A stretch of 64,000 nt of DNA from Hwanghaeella grinnelliae (GTDB taxonomy: Bacteria; Pseudomonadota; Alphaproteobacteria; UBA8366; Aestuariispiraceae), in contig NZ_SADE01000001.1 in assembly GCF_004005845.1 (NCBI RefSeq), positions 248,001-312,000 on the forward strand. The letters are read 5' to 3'. Shown here piece by piece: positions 44,728 to 53,469 of this stretch (position 1 is the first letter of the stretch; each line of letters begins with the position of its first letter). The translations under genes and the position numbers were made by a program. The notes under the pieces were generated by a model. It was not told where the DNA came from. It saw only the letters and a list, made by a program, of their open reading frames with translations, and made no database searches.

Positions 44728-45756
44728 TTACGCTGCCTTCCGCAGGTGGCCGTTATTGACCAGCACTTCCGCGATCTGCACCGTGTTCAGCGCCGCGCCC
44801 TTGCGCAGGTTGTCGGCGACGACCCACATGTTCAGGCCGTTTTCGACGCTGATATCGTCGCGGATACGGCTGACATAGACCGCGTCCTCACCCGCGCTTT
44901 CCTGCGGGGTGACATAGCCTTCGTCCTCGCGGTGATCGATCATGGAAATGCCCGGCGCCTTGCGCAGGACCGCCCGCGCTTCCGCGGCGGAAATCGGCTC
45001 ACGGGTTTCGATGTTGACCGATTCCGCATGGCCGATGAAGACAGGAACGCGCACGCAGGTGGCGGAAACCTTGATCTTCGGGTCCATGATCTTCTTGGTT
45101 TCGACCACCATCTTCCATTCTTCCTTGGTCGACCCGTCATCCATGAAGCTGTCGATATGCGGAATGCAGTTGAAGGCGATCTGCTTGGTGAACTTTTCCT
45201 TGGTGATCGGGTCGTTCACATAGACGGCCTTGGTCTGGTTGAACAACTCGTCCATCCCCTCGCGCCCGGCGCCGGAAACGGATTGATAGGTGGAAACCAC
45301 CACGCGCTGGATACCGAACGCGTCGTGCAGGGGCTTCAGCGCCACGACCATCTGAATGGTGGAACAGTTGGGGTTGGCGATAATGCCCTTCTTCGAGAAA
45401 CCGGCGACCGCCTGCGGGTTCACTTCCGGCACCACCAGCGGCACGTCCGGGTCCATCCGGAAATGCGAGGTATTGTCGATCACCACCGCGCCGGCCTTGG
45501 CGGCCTTGGGCGAATATTCGGCGGAAACCTTCGCGCCGGGGGAAGACAGGACGATATCCACGCCCTTGAAGTCGAAAGTGGCCAGATCCTGGCACGCGAT
45601 TTCCTGGTCCAGCCCATAGCCGACCTTCCGGCCGAGAGAGCGGGAGGAGGCGAGCGCGATCACGTCGTCCGCCGGAAATTCACGTTCAGCCAGGATATTC
45701 AGCAATTCCCGGCCCACATTGCCGGATGCCCCGACCACTGCAACACGATAACCCAT
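44728..45756 (-). CDS. asd: aspartate-semialdehyde dehydrogenase
   Basis: 342 residues. VAVVGASGNVGRELLNILAER (NADP-binding), SSRSLGRKVGYG, SSPGAKVSAEYSPKAAKAGAVVIDNTSHFRMD, active-site Cys in IIANPNCSTIQMVVAL and QSVSGAGREGMDEL identify Asd. It makes aspartate semialdehyde for lysine/DAP, threonine and methionine. Confidence 0.97.
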   Translation of the reverse strand: MGYRVAVVGASGNVGRELLNILAEREFPADDVIALASSRSLGRKVGYGLDQEIACQDLATFDFKGVDIVLSSPGAKVSAEYSPKAAKAGAVVIDNTSHFRMDPDVPLVVPEVNPQAVAGFSKKGIIANPNCSTIQMVVALKPLHDAFGIQRVVVSTYQSVSGAGREGMDELFNQTKAVYVNDPITKEKFTKQIAFNCIPHIDSFMDDGSTKEEWKMVVETKKIMDPKIKVSATCVRVPVFIGHAESVNIETREPISAAEARAVLRKAPGISMIDHREDEGYVTPQESAGEDAVYVSRIRDDISVENGLNMWVVADNLRKGAALNTVQIAEVLVNNGHLRKAA

Positions 45757-46089
45757 CGTTGGTTTTCCTCAAAAAATTCGGCGCCGCACCTTTTTGCTTC
45801 GACGGCGCGCTGTTTACCTCATGACCCTGCGGGATTCAATTCCCCGGCGGATTTCCAGGCATTTTGTCCATGCCCTGGCTTGGCCGAGGCCCCAAAAGGG
45901 CCGCACTCGTTTGCGAAGGTGGGGTGGGTGGAGGTCTCCGCCCGCCGCTGCCGGTCATCCCCGGAAATCACCGCCCCGAGCATCCTCGGTTTGGTCGGGC
46001 GGGCCGTTCAAGTTCCTGGAATGATGTCCAAAAAACTTCGGGCCGCCCTTTTCGGAGCGGCCCGCCTTCGTCGTCCTGTGCCTTCGCTG
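45757..46089. other. asd upstream region
   Basis: 333 bases. It holds the asd promoter side and the terminator of the small secreted-protein gene (46026-46064). No further ORF is supported. Confidence 0.4.
46026..46064 (-). terminator. Rho-independent terminator after the small secreted-protein gene
   Basis: CGGGCCGC and GCGGCCCG form an exact 8-bp stem with a 10-base loop, followed on the minus strand by AAGTTTTTTGG. Confidence 0.7.
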
Positions 46090-46257
46090 TTAGCTGTCGG
46101 TCTCGGACGTCGTGGACTGGTCGCTCTTACCCTTGGCGACGGTGGTAGTCGGTTTCTCTTTGGACGCGGTTTGGTCCATATAGGGGCAAGCAGAAGCGCC
46201 CGCGGCAAACGCGGTCAAACCAAGAACGGCAATGGCAGTCACAAAAAGCTTACGCAT
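46090..46257 (-). CDS. 55-residue secreted protein
   Basis: MRKLFVTAIAVLGLTAFAAG opens a signal peptide with cleavage near ASA; the mature part of about 30 residues is CPYMDQTASKEKP then Thr/Lys/Ser-rich (TTTVAKGKSDQST). GGCGGAGGAC lies eight bases ahead of the ATG and a good terminator follows, so this is a complete monocistronic unit below the usual length cut-off. A lipoprotein reading is weaker because ASAC lacks the preceding Leu. Function unknown. Confidence 0.65.
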   Translation of the reverse strand: MRKLFVTAIAVLGLTAFAAGASACPYMDQTASKEKPTTTVAKGKSDQSTTSETDS

Positions 46258-46497
46258 CGGAAAGTCCTCCGCCTGTGATCCAGAACCAACAGACTACACC
46301 GATAAGCACCGCACCGCAACAAAACGCCCATCACGGAAGGGTGAACCGGTCCAGGCGCGGATATAAGGCCAAAGAGGTTTCCGCGCAAGGGGCGAGGACC
46401 GCCACGCAGGGTGTGGCTCACCCTGCCACCTCGATTTCAAGTTGCCGTCCTCGCCAAAGCCCCGGTAGCCTCAATCGAGCACGGGAGGCATCGGTAT

Positions 46498-48186
46498 ATG
46501 AACAGGGAAGAAACCTGGGGCCTTTTCAAGCAGGGCAAGGAGGCGTGGAACGCCTGGGCGGATGAGATGCTCACCCAGCGAAAGGCCTTTGCCGAAGAAG
46601 GGGCGTGGCCGGAAGGGAAACGCCCGCCCGAAGGCAACGATCAAATCGATGCCTGGCAAGCGCAAGCCAGAGCCGATTTTTCGGAGCAAGAATTCGGCAA
46701 AGGTGACGGCGATTTCAATGATTTCGTCTTCCCGTTTCGCGCGGATTTCAGCGAGGCCACGTTAAAGGGCAACGCGGCTTTCAGCGGGGCCACGTTCAAG
46801 GGCGACGCGGATTTCATCGGGGCCACGTTCACGGGCAACGCGGGTTTCGGCGGGGCCACGTTCAAGGGCAACGCGTATTTCAGCGGGGCCACGTTCAAGG
46901 GCGACGCGGATTTCATCGGGGCCACGTTCACGGGCAACGCGGGTTTCGGCGGGGCCACGTTCAAGGGCAACGCGTATTTCATCGGGGCCACGTTCACGGG
47001 CAACGCGGGTTTCGGCGGGGCCACGTTCACGGGCGACGCGGATTTCATCGGGGCCACGTTCAAGGGCGACGCGGATTTCATCGGGGCCACGTTCACGGGC
47101 AACGCGGGTTTCGGCGGGGCCACGTTTGAGGGCGGCGCGGGTTTCGGCGGGGCCACGTTCAAGGGCAACGCGTATTTCATCGGGGCCACGTTCACGGGCA
47201 ACGCGGGTTTCGGCGGGGCCACGTTTGAGGGCGGCGCGGGTTTCAGCGCCGGAACCTTCTCGGGAACGACAAGTTTCCGGGACGCACGTTTCCTTGGCGA
47301 GTATGCGGATGTCAGTTTCGAGGCCGCGAAAAGTGAGCGGGCTTTCACGTTACAAGGCAGCACCTTCGCGACTGTGCCGGATTTTTCGCAGATGGACTTC
47401 AATCAGGCGCCGCGGGTGGACAATTTACGACTGCACCCGCGGCGCCTGGGACGCCTTTGGCGATTCTATCATGGCGACCCGCGGGACAATAGGCCTTTCG
47501 GTGAACGGCTTATGACGGGAACCCTGTCCGTCTTCAAGGGGCGGAACCGTGCGGAACCCAACAACCTTGCCGCCCGCTACCGCGCGCTGCGCCGGTTGGC
47601 GGATGAAGGGCATGACCATAAGCTGGAGCAGGAGTTTTTCGCGGATGAACTAAGGGCGCATCAGTTCCATGACTATTGGTTCCTGCATCCGCAGCTCTAC
47701 GCCATTTGGATCTACGAGGCCCTTTCCAATATCGGACGGTCGCTCGTGCTGCCGCTCGCTTGGATGGCGTTTTGCCTGTTCTTGTTCACGGGGGTCTATT
47801 TACAGGCTAGCCAGTCCAAAGATTTCGGTTACCTGTCGGCGTTGCAGAGCATTGCGGGGGCGGCATCGCCCGAATTGGAATGTGCGTCCGATGGGAAATA
47901 CGATCGCGATCTACAAAGGCCCGTCTTTGAACGGCTTCCGGGCGATCCGGTCTCGTCGGCGTGGTCCCTGTCCGCGCGGAACAGCCTGATTTTCGCGGGC
48001 GGTGTTTTGGGGCAGACGAACCGCCAGATACAGGCCTGTCTTTATGGGGTGCAGAATATCGGCGGTCGGAAGGAACCGGCGGTGCCGACCTTCGTCGCGG
48101 TGATGGGAACCACTCAGACGATCCTTTCCTTGATCCTGATCTTCCTGTTCGGCTTGGCGCTCAGGAACAATTTCAAGATTGGGTAA
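46498..48186 (+). CDS. pentapeptide-like repeat membrane protein
   Basis: 562 residues. After an 85-residue N-terminus come about 15 near-identical 11-residue units of the form GATFxGxAxFx (86-250), followed by diverged units (TSFRDARF, ADVSFEAA) and a region with NNLAARYRALRRLADEGHDH (about 355-375). Two membrane spans lie near 415-435 and 533-555, ending GLALRNNFKIG. This matches pentapeptide-repeat proteins with a C-terminal membrane module of ion-channel type; function is inferred only. GGGAGG precedes ATG at 46498. It overlaps the convergent LysR gene by 14 bases. Confidence 0.8.
   Translation: MNREETWGLFKQGKEAWNAWADEMLTQRKAFAEEGAWPEGKRPPEGNDQIDAWQAQARADFSEQEFGKGDGDFNDFVFPFRADFSEATLKGNAAFSGATFKGDADFIGATFTGNAGFGGATFKGNAYFSGATFKGDADFIGATFTGNAGFGGATFKGNAYFIGATFTGNAGFGGATFTGDADFIGATFKGDADFIGATFTGNAGFGGATFEGGAGFGGATFKGNAYFIGATFTGNAGFGGATFEGGAGFSAGTFSGTTSFRDARFLGEYADVSFEAAKSERAFTLQGSTFATVPDFSQMDFNQAPRVDNLRLHPRRLGRLWRFYHGDPRDNRPFGERLMTGTLSVFKGRNRAEPNNLAARYRALRRLADEGHDHKLEQEFFADELRAHQFHDYWFLHPQLYAIWIYEALSNIGRSLVLPLAWMAFCLFLFTGVYLQASQSKDFGYLSALQSIAGAASPELECASDGKYDRDLQRPVFERLPGDPVSSAWSLSARNSLIFAGGVLGQTNRQIQACLYGVQNIGGRKEPAVPTFVAVMGTTQTILSLILIFLFGLALRNNFKIG
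46753..47247 (+). repeat. 33-bp tandem repeat array (about 15 units)
   Basis: In-frame units starting GGGGCCACGTT encode GATFxGxAxFx. Units 2-3-4 and 5-6-7 are nearly the same 99-bp block, and the unit GATFTGNAGFG recurs five times with little or no base change. Recent expansion by unequal recombination is likely. Confidence 0.9.
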
Positions 48187-49084
48187 TGGGACTTGTTTGG
48201 GGGCCCAACATCGCCGCCAATAGATCGAAGACAATCCGTATGCGCCGGCTGGTGTGGAGTTCGCGGTGGGTGACGAGCCAGACGGGGATGGGGATGGCGA
48301 GCTGGTCGGGCAGGACCGGTTCCAGGGCGGGCACGGTCGCGGCCATTTCGCGCGATAGGGCTGAAATGCCTAATCCCTGTTTCACCAGTTCCAGCACCAC
48401 CAAGCCGTTATCCGCCGACAGGGTGAAGTTGCGGTCGGTCAGGGTCACACCGAAATCGGCCAGGAATTCAGCCATGCGGGCATTGTCGCCATGGCCGATG
48501 ACGTCGTGGTCCGACAAATCCGCAAGGGTCGCGGGGCGGCCGGCCCGGTCCAGATAGGCGGGCATGGCATAAAGATGGCCGATGCTGTCGCGCAGGCGCT
48601 TGGCGATCAGGTCCGGATGATCGGGCTGGACATGGCGGATCGCGATATCCGCTTCGCGCAGGCGCAGATCGCGGATCTCGTTGGACACGACAACCTCTAC
48701 CGTGATGCCGGGGGCTTCCGCGCGCAGGCGTTTCAGGATCGGCGGCAGTTGGAAGGCGGATAGCCCGTCGCTGGCGGTGATCGTCACTCTGCCCTCGATC
48801 GCCTGGGACTGGCCGGAAGCGGAGAGCGACACCCGCGTCGCCGCTTCGCCCATGCCGCGCACATGGTCGAGCAGTTCCAACCCCGATGCGGTCGGGACGA
48901 GGGAGCGCCCAACCCGTTCGAACAAGGTGACGCCCAGGTCCTGCTCCAAGGCGGCGACCTGGCGACTCAAGGTCGGCTGGGTCTGTTTCAGGACCCGCGC
49001 AGCGGCGCTCAACGAGCCTTCCTCGACGGTCGCGAGAAAGGCCCGCGCCTGATTCCAATCGAAAGTGACGGCTGCCCAATTCAT
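48173..49084 (-). CDS. LysR-family transcriptional regulator
   Basis: 303 residues. The N-terminal winged helix is FDWNQARAFLATVEEGSLSAAARVLKQTQPTLSRQVAALEQDLGVTLFERVGR; the C-terminal effector domain runs from about 95 to 295. It is divergent from a methyltransferase gene 159 bases away, the usual LysR arrangement, so that gene and its own promoter are the likely targets. The effector is unknown. Confidence 0.9.
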   Translation of the reverse strand: MNWAAVTFDWNQARAFLATVEEGSLSAAARVLKQTQPTLSRQVAALEQDLGVTLFERVGRSLVPTASGLELLDHVRGMGEAATRVSLSASGQSQAIEGRVTITASDGLSAFQLPPILKRLRAEAPGITVEVVVSNEIRDLRLREADIAIRHVQPDHPDLIAKRLRDSIGHLYAMPAYLDRAGRPATLADLSDHDVIGHGDNARMAEFLADFGVTLTDRNFTLSADNGLVVLELVKQGLGISALSREMAATVPALEPVLPDQLAIPIPVWLVTHRELHTSRRIRIVFDLLAAMLGPQTSPITQS

Positions 49085-49092
49085 GCAAATAC

Positions 49093-49102
49093 GTATATAT
49101 AC
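49093..49102. promoter_or_regulatory. palindrome in LysR upstream region
   Basis: GTATATATAC is an exact 10-bp palindrome starting nine bases upstream of the LysR start codon. It may be part of an autoregulatory site or simply AT-rich promoter sequence. Confidence 0.25.
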
Positions 49103-49243
49103 TCACCGAAAATCCGCAATTCCTATTATACTTATGCATGTTTATACCCGTGCGACCGCTGGGGGCGGGTGGCTTGTTTATGCACGGGCGGCAAACGGAT
49201 CGGCCCGGATTCGGACAGCTTCAGACACAGGAAGAAGGCGGAC

Positions 49244-49939
49244 ATGATCGCTGCAGCGAAGTTCTGGGACAAACATGCGGACAAGTATGCGCAACGGCCG
49301 ATCAAGAATGTCGATGCCTATGAGCGGACGCTGGAGCGCACACGCGCCTATCTGTCGAAGACCGACCGGGTGCTGGAAATCGGCTGCGGTACCGGCGGCA
49401 CGGCGGTGAAACTGGCGGGGGATGCCGCGCATATCACCGGCAGCGACATTTCACCCGCCATGATCGGGATCGCGCGGGGCCGGGCGGAAGACCAGGGCCG
49501 GGACAACGTCTCCTTCGTCTGCGGCGATGCTTGCGATCTTGATTTCGAAGACGGGACATTCCAACGGGGGTCGTTCGACGCGGTCATGGCGTTCAACCTG
49601 CTGCACCTGTTGCCGGATGCGGAAGGCGCGGTTTCGCGTGCCCATGCCTTGGTGAAGCCGGGCGGGTATTTCATTTCGAAGACCGCCTGCCTGCGCGACA
49701 TGTCGCCCTTGTGGCGCCCCCTGATCTTCGTCATGCAGGCGGTCGGTTTCGCGCCTTTCCTGCGACGGTTCTCAAAACCCGAACTCAATGGGATGATCGA
49801 GGCGGCCGGTTTCGAGATTGTGGAAGGACGGTCCTTCCCAGGCGCGCCGGAATCCTGGTTCGTCGTTGCGCGGAAACCGATTGCTCGGAAATCCATCGCG
49901 CGGCAGTCCGACGATACCAACAGCCGAACGTTCATTTAA
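49244..49939 (+). CDS. class I SAM-dependent methyltransferase
   Basis: 231 residues. AAKFWDKHADKYAQRPIKNVDAYERTL is the UbiE/COQ5-like entry; motif I VLEIGCGTGGTAVKLA, then GSDISPAMIGIAR, then SFDAVMAFNLLHLLPDAEGAV and LVKPGGYFISK. The substrate is unknown. Its C-terminus has an odd basic repeat (RKPIARKSIARQ). GGAAGAAGG lies seven bases before ATG at 49244; the frame is open far upstream without support. Confidence 0.88.
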   Translation: MIAAAKFWDKHADKYAQRPIKNVDAYERTLERTRAYLSKTDRVLEIGCGTGGTAVKLAGDAAHITGSDISPAMIGIARGRAEDQGRDNVSFVCGDACDLDFEDGTFQRGSFDAVMAFNLLHLLPDAEGAVSRAHALVKPGGYFISKTACLRDMSPLWRPLIFVMQAVGFAPFLRRFSKPELNGMIEAAGFEIVEGRSFPGAPESWFVVARKPIARKSIARQSDDTNSRTFI

Positions 49940-49951
49940 ATTGCGTGCTTC

Positions 49952-50407
49952 TTAAACGCCGCTGCCGCAATAGCTGGGCAGGGGGTAGGCGTCCAGCAGG
50001 CCGGTGTCTTTCGCCGCACGCTCATCCTTGGCATAACGGCCGCGGCTGAAACGGGGGCAATCGCGGGCCAAGCCTTCGCGGACGATGACGCTTGCGATAT
50101 CGACGCCGTTCCACTCGCAACTGCCCACTTCGCGGCCACGGGTCTTCTCCCCGGTCAGGTGACAGGTCACTTCTTTTTGCAAGACCAGCAATTGCATGAA
50201 GGCCGTCGCGTCGCCGCCAAGGGGCATATAGGGTCCCGGGGCGGCAATGCCCTGAAGGCGAATACGGGTGCCGTCGATTTCGATCTCGTCGCCCGAGGGA
50301 ACGGCGGTTACGGTTCCGCTCAGATCACGCGGTGTTTGCGCTTGGATAGCTGGGGCGGCAGTGGCGCCAAGGATGGCAAGGACGAGGTTTGTGAAGACTT
50401 TCCGCAT
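49952..50407 (-). CDS. secreted SNase-like (thermonuclease-fold) protein, eroded active site
   Basis: 151 residues with a signal peptide (MRKVFTNLVLAILGATAAPAI, cleavage near IQAQT). The OB-type SNase region has GTRIRLQGIAAPGPYMPLGGDATAFMQ; active members have R-L-x-G-I-D-A-P-E here, so the Asp and Glu are lost (A and G). VREGLARDCPRFSRGRY and AKDTGLLDAYPLPSYCG end the protein. Four mature Cys sit at the same places as in the adjacent paralogue. Catalysis is doubtful. It starts four bases after the paralogue's stop. Confidence 0.72.
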   Translation of the reverse strand: MRKVFTNLVLAILGATAAPAIQAQTPRDLSGTVTAVPSGDEIEIDGTRIRLQGIAAPGPYMPLGGDATAFMQLLVLQKEVTCHLTGEKTRGREVGSCEWNGVDIASVIVREGLARDCPRFSRGRYAKDERAAKDTGLLDAYPLPSYCGSGV

Positions 50408-50411
50408 GGCC

Positions 50412-50936
50412 CTACATTTCCGATCCCTGCGGGCTTCCACAATAGGCGGGCAAGTCGAACTGATCGGCTATTCCCGTATCCTTGGCGCGTTGCGCGGCCC
50501 TTTCATAGAGGCGTCCGCCGAGCCTGTGGCAGGGCAGGGCAAGACCCTCACGCACCAGGGCTTCTGCGATATCCTTTCCGCCGATGCGGCAGGTTCCTAC
50601 CTCCGCGTCCTTGAAACCCTGTCCGGTCAAGCGACAGGAGATCTGTTGGTTCCAGATCAACCGATTCAGGAATCCCACCGCGTCCGACCCCAGGGGCGTG
50701 CCGAAGTCGGGTGAGGCTATGCCATAGAGACGGACTTTGAAGCGGCCGGATGTAAACTCATCCCCTGAGCGAACCTGTGTCACTTTGATTTGTACCGTGC
50801 GGGGAGAGAAAGATTTGTCGAGGGTTCCCGTCGCCACGGCGGGGAATGACGCAAAGACGGACAGCAGAAGGCATATCCCGGCCAGCCAACCGAGATCGTT
50901 CGGGCGCTCTGCTGCGCTATGCGGCCAGAATCTCAT
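50412..50936 (-). CDS. secreted SNase-like protein, second paralogue
   Basis: 174 residues; N-terminal hydrophobic span (LAGICLLLSVFASFPAVA) acts as a signal peptide. FKVRLYGIASPDFGTPLGSDAVGFLNRLI aligns with the downstream paralogue; the DAPE motif is ASPD. VREGLALPCHRLGGRLYERAAQRAKDTGIADQFDLPAYCG parallels the neighbour, including the Cys positions. The start overlaps the 3' end of pncA by 20 bases, so all three genes are probably cotranscribed. Confidence 0.7.
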   Translation of the reverse strand: MRFWPHSAAERPNDLGWLAGICLLLSVFASFPAVATGTLDKSFSPRTVQIKVTQVRSGDEFTSGRFKVRLYGIASPDFGTPLGSDAVGFLNRLIWNQQISCRLTGQGFKDAEVGTCRIGGKDIAEALVREGLALPCHRLGGRLYERAAQRAKDTGIADQFDLPAYCGSPQGSEM

Positions 50937-51558
50937 CTGACTTGCACGTCACGACGCCAGCATTGGCCATTGCCTTCATCGCGGCATCCAACGATCCGTC
51001 CAGGTCGATGGCGCGGCAAGCGTCTTCCACCAGCACCATTTCGAAGCTTTCGGCTCGTCCGTCCAGTGCGGACCAGGCAACGCAGAAATCGGTCGCCAAT
51101 CCGACGAGGAAGACACGCGTGAAACCACGGTCCTTCAGGTAGCCGGTCAGGCCGGTCGCGGTCTGACGGTCATTCTCATAGAATGTGGAATAGCTGTCGA
51201 TCTGCGGTCTGAAACCTTTGCGAACAATCAGCGAGGCTTTTGTGGCGTTCAGCGCCGGATGAAATTCCGCCCCGAATGTTTCCTGAACGCAATGGTTCGG
51301 CCACAGCACCTGCTCGCCATAAGGCATCCGGACCGTTTCGAACGGTGACTTGCCGTCATGGCTGGACGCGAAGGAAGAATGGCCGATCGGGTGCCAGTCC
51401 TGGGTCAGGACGACGGCGTCGAATTTGTCGATCAGGCCGTTGATGACGGGGATACACCCCTCGCCATCCGGCACGGCCAAGGCGCCGCCTTCACAGAAAT
51501 CGTTCTGGACATCCACGACGACCAGGACGTCGGTCGGCTGTACTGTCAGGGTACCCAT
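50917..51558 (-). CDS. pncA: nicotinamidase
   Basis: 213 residues. VVVDVQNDFCEGGALAVP (catalytic Asp), TQDWHPIGHSSF (metal His), LIVRKGF (Lys) and VFLVGLATDFCVAWSALDG (nucleophile Cys) complete the triad and metal site. It converts nicotinamide to nicotinate for NAD salvage. AAGGAAAG lies upstream. It follows leuB by 45 bases. Confidence 0.95.
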   Translation of the reverse strand: MGTLTVQPTDVLVVVDVQNDFCEGGALAVPDGEGCIPVINGLIDKFDAVVLTQDWHPIGHSSFASSHDGKSPFETVRMPYGEQVLWPNHCVQETFGAEFHPALNATKASLIVRKGFRPQIDSYSTFYENDRQTATGLTGYLKDRGFTRVFLVGLATDFCVAWSALDGRAESFEMVLVEDACRAIDLDGSLDAAMKAMANAGVVTCKSDEILAA

Positions 51559-51603
51559 CCGGTCATCTTTCCTTCGTTCGGTCGCCGTGGTTGTCGCGAA
51601 ACC

Positions 51604-52719
51604 TTATGCGGCGCGCTTGTCCAGTTCCTCGCAAACCGCATCGCCCATCTGCGCGGTGGAGACCTTCTCCGCTCCCGCCGCCATGATGTCGCCGGTGCGG
51701 ATGCCGCGGGACAGAACGGCCTGAGCCGCCTGTTCCAGCAGATCCGCATCTTCCTGCAGGTCGAAAGAATATCGTAGCGTCATCGCGAAGGACAGCAACA
51801 TGGCCAGCGGATTGGCCATGCCCTGACCGGCGATGTCCGGTGCGCTGCCATGCACGGGTTCGTAAAGCGCTTTGCGGCGACCGAACTCATCGACAGCGCC
51901 GAGCGAAGCGGACGGCAGCATGCCCAGCGATCCTGTCAGCATGGCGGCGACGTCTGAGAGCATGTCGCCGAACAAGTTGTCCGTGACGATGACGTCGAAC
52001 TGTTTCGGGTTACGGACCAACTGCATGCCGCAATTGTCCGCATACATGTGGTGCAATTCGATGTCGTCGTACTTGCCGGACTTGTGCAGTTCGCTGACCG
52101 TCTGGCGCCAGAAGACACCGGTCTTCATGACGTTCGCCTTTTCAACCGAATGCACCTTGCTGCCCCGCTTGCGGGCCAGGTCGAAGGCGACTTCGGTGAC
52201 GCGTTCGATTTCAGCCTTGGTGTAGCTTTGCGTGTCTATGCAGCGCTCCGTGCCGTCCGGCAGGGTCTGCATGCCGCGCGGCTCGCCGAAATAAACGCCT
52301 GCGGTCAGTTCGCGGATGATCATGATGTCCAGACCCTGAATCACTTCCTGCTTCAGGGTTGAGGCATCCAACAACGCGTCGAAGGTGACGGCGGGCCGCA
52401 GGTTGGCGAACAGGTCCATTTCCTTGCGCAGGCGCAGCAGGCCGGCCTCGGGGCGCACGTCCCAACCAAGATTGTCGTATTGCGGGCCGCCGACTGCGCC
52501 GAACAGCACGGCATCGGCGTCCATGGCGTCCTGCATCGTCTCGTCTGTGATCGCCGTCTTGTGGGCGTCATAGGCGGCGCCGCCGACAAGGCCTTCCTTC
52601 ACGTCGAAGGAAACGGCGCGGCGTTTGTCCATCCAGTCGAGAACCTTGCGGACTTCTTGGCAAACTTCCGGTCCGATCCCGTCCCCGGGCAACATCAAAA
52701 GTGATTTATTGGAAGCCAT
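51604..52719 (-). CDS. leuB: 3-isopropylmalate dehydrogenase
   Basis: 371 residues. [67 protein letters not shown] and the metal-binding [29 protein letters not shown] identify Leu[21 protein letters not shown] is the NAD region. It acts in leucine synthesis after LeuCD, which lie 7.8 kb away on the same strand. Confidence 0.97.
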   Translation of the reverse strand: MASNKSLLMLPGDGIGPEVCQEVRKVLDWMDKRRAVSFDVKEGLVGGAAYDAHKTAITDETMQDAMDADAVLFGAVGGPQYDNLGWDVRPEAGLLRLRKEMDLFANLRPAVTFDALLDASTLKQEVIQGLDIMIIRELTAGVYFGEPRGMQTLPDGTERCIDTQSYTKAEIERVTEVAFDLARKRGSKVHSVEKANVMKTGVFWRQTVSELHKSGKYDDIELHHMYADNCGMQLVRNPKQFDVIVTDNLFGDMLSDVAAMLTGSLGMLPSASLGAVDEFGRRKALYEPVHGSAPDIAGQGMANPLAMLLSFAMTLRYSFDLQEDADLLEQAAQAVLSRGIRTGDIMAAGAEKVSTAQMGDAVCEELDKRAA

Positions 52720-52902
52720 GGACAGATTTCCCCTTAATTTTTTGGCATTTCCTGATTTGCCAGATGCTTTTACCGCTCCGGGCGGCTTCGCGCCAGGGGT
52801 TGAAGCCTCCGGATTCCGGCAAATATCCAGTGACGTGAGGTACAGGTAAGCTGGCGATCATCCGATCGGCATTGACCTTCCCCTAAGGGGAACCTTTAAG
52901 TC

Positions 52903-53439
52903 ATGGAATTCGTTGCGAAAATTGAACAACATAAGCCAAGGGATGCCGTGATTTCTTCGACCCCTATTATGAGGCTTCTGGCTCTTGCTGTCTTTGTGCT
53001 GGCCGTGTCCGCGGTTGGAGGGGTGATCCTGTATAGGAATAGCGGCCAGGAAGCGGCTGTGGACGGTGCGGCGACGGTACAGCGGATTGCCCAGGGCAAG
53101 GCGATCTATATGGACCATTGCGCGTCCTGTCACGGCGCAGCGCTTGAAGGGCAAGCGAATTGGCGGTCGCGCAAGCCGGACGGGCGCCTGCCCGCGCCGC
53201 CGCACGATCCCAGCGGCCATACTTGGCATCATCCCGACCAGATGCTGTTCGTCATGACGAAGTTCGGCCCACAGGCGACAGCGGGTCCAGGCTATGAATC
53301 CGATATGCCGGGATTTGAAGGGGTTCTCAGCGATCAGGAAATCATCGATGTTCTTACCTATATCAAGAGCACCTGGCCGGAAGAGATTCAGCAGGAACAG
53401 GCGCGCCGCACGAAACTGTCCCGCCAGAACGCATCCTGA
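52903..53439 (+). CDS. membrane-anchored c-type cytochrome
   Basis: 178 residues. One N-terminal span (MRLLALAVFVLAVSAVGGVIL) anchors a class I cytochrome c domain: haem-binding CASCH in YMDHCASCHGAALEG and probable axial Met in YESDMPGFEGVLSDQEIIDVLTYIKSTWP. The long N-terminus before the span is tentative; GTG at 52948 or ATG at 52969 are alternatives. It is 30 bases ahead of the cytochrome c' gene and probably passes electrons in the periplasm. Confidence 0.85.
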   Translation: MEFVAKIEQHKPRDAVISSTPIMRLLALAVFVLAVSAVGGVILYRNSGQEAAVDGAATVQRIAQGKAIYMDHCASCHGAALEGQANWRSRKPDGRLPAPPHDPSGHTWHHPDQMLFVMTKFGPQATAGPGYESDMPGFEGVLSDQEIIDVLTYIKSTWPEEIQQEQARRTKLSRQNAS

Positions 53440-53469
53440 TTTCTTGCCTTTGAAAACGAAAGGAAAACC

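Noticed and set aside
46258-46497. Minus-strand 60-codon frame at 46239-46421
   Set aside because: No start signal, crosses the promoter of the 55-residue gene, composition random.
46753-47247. CRISPR-like direct repeats
   Set aside because: Units are contiguous, in-frame and coding, with no spacers.
46641-47402. Proline/alanine repeat frame on the minus strand
   Set aside because: Antisense of the pentapeptide-like repeat array; the plus frame has the start site, the membrane module and the family pattern.
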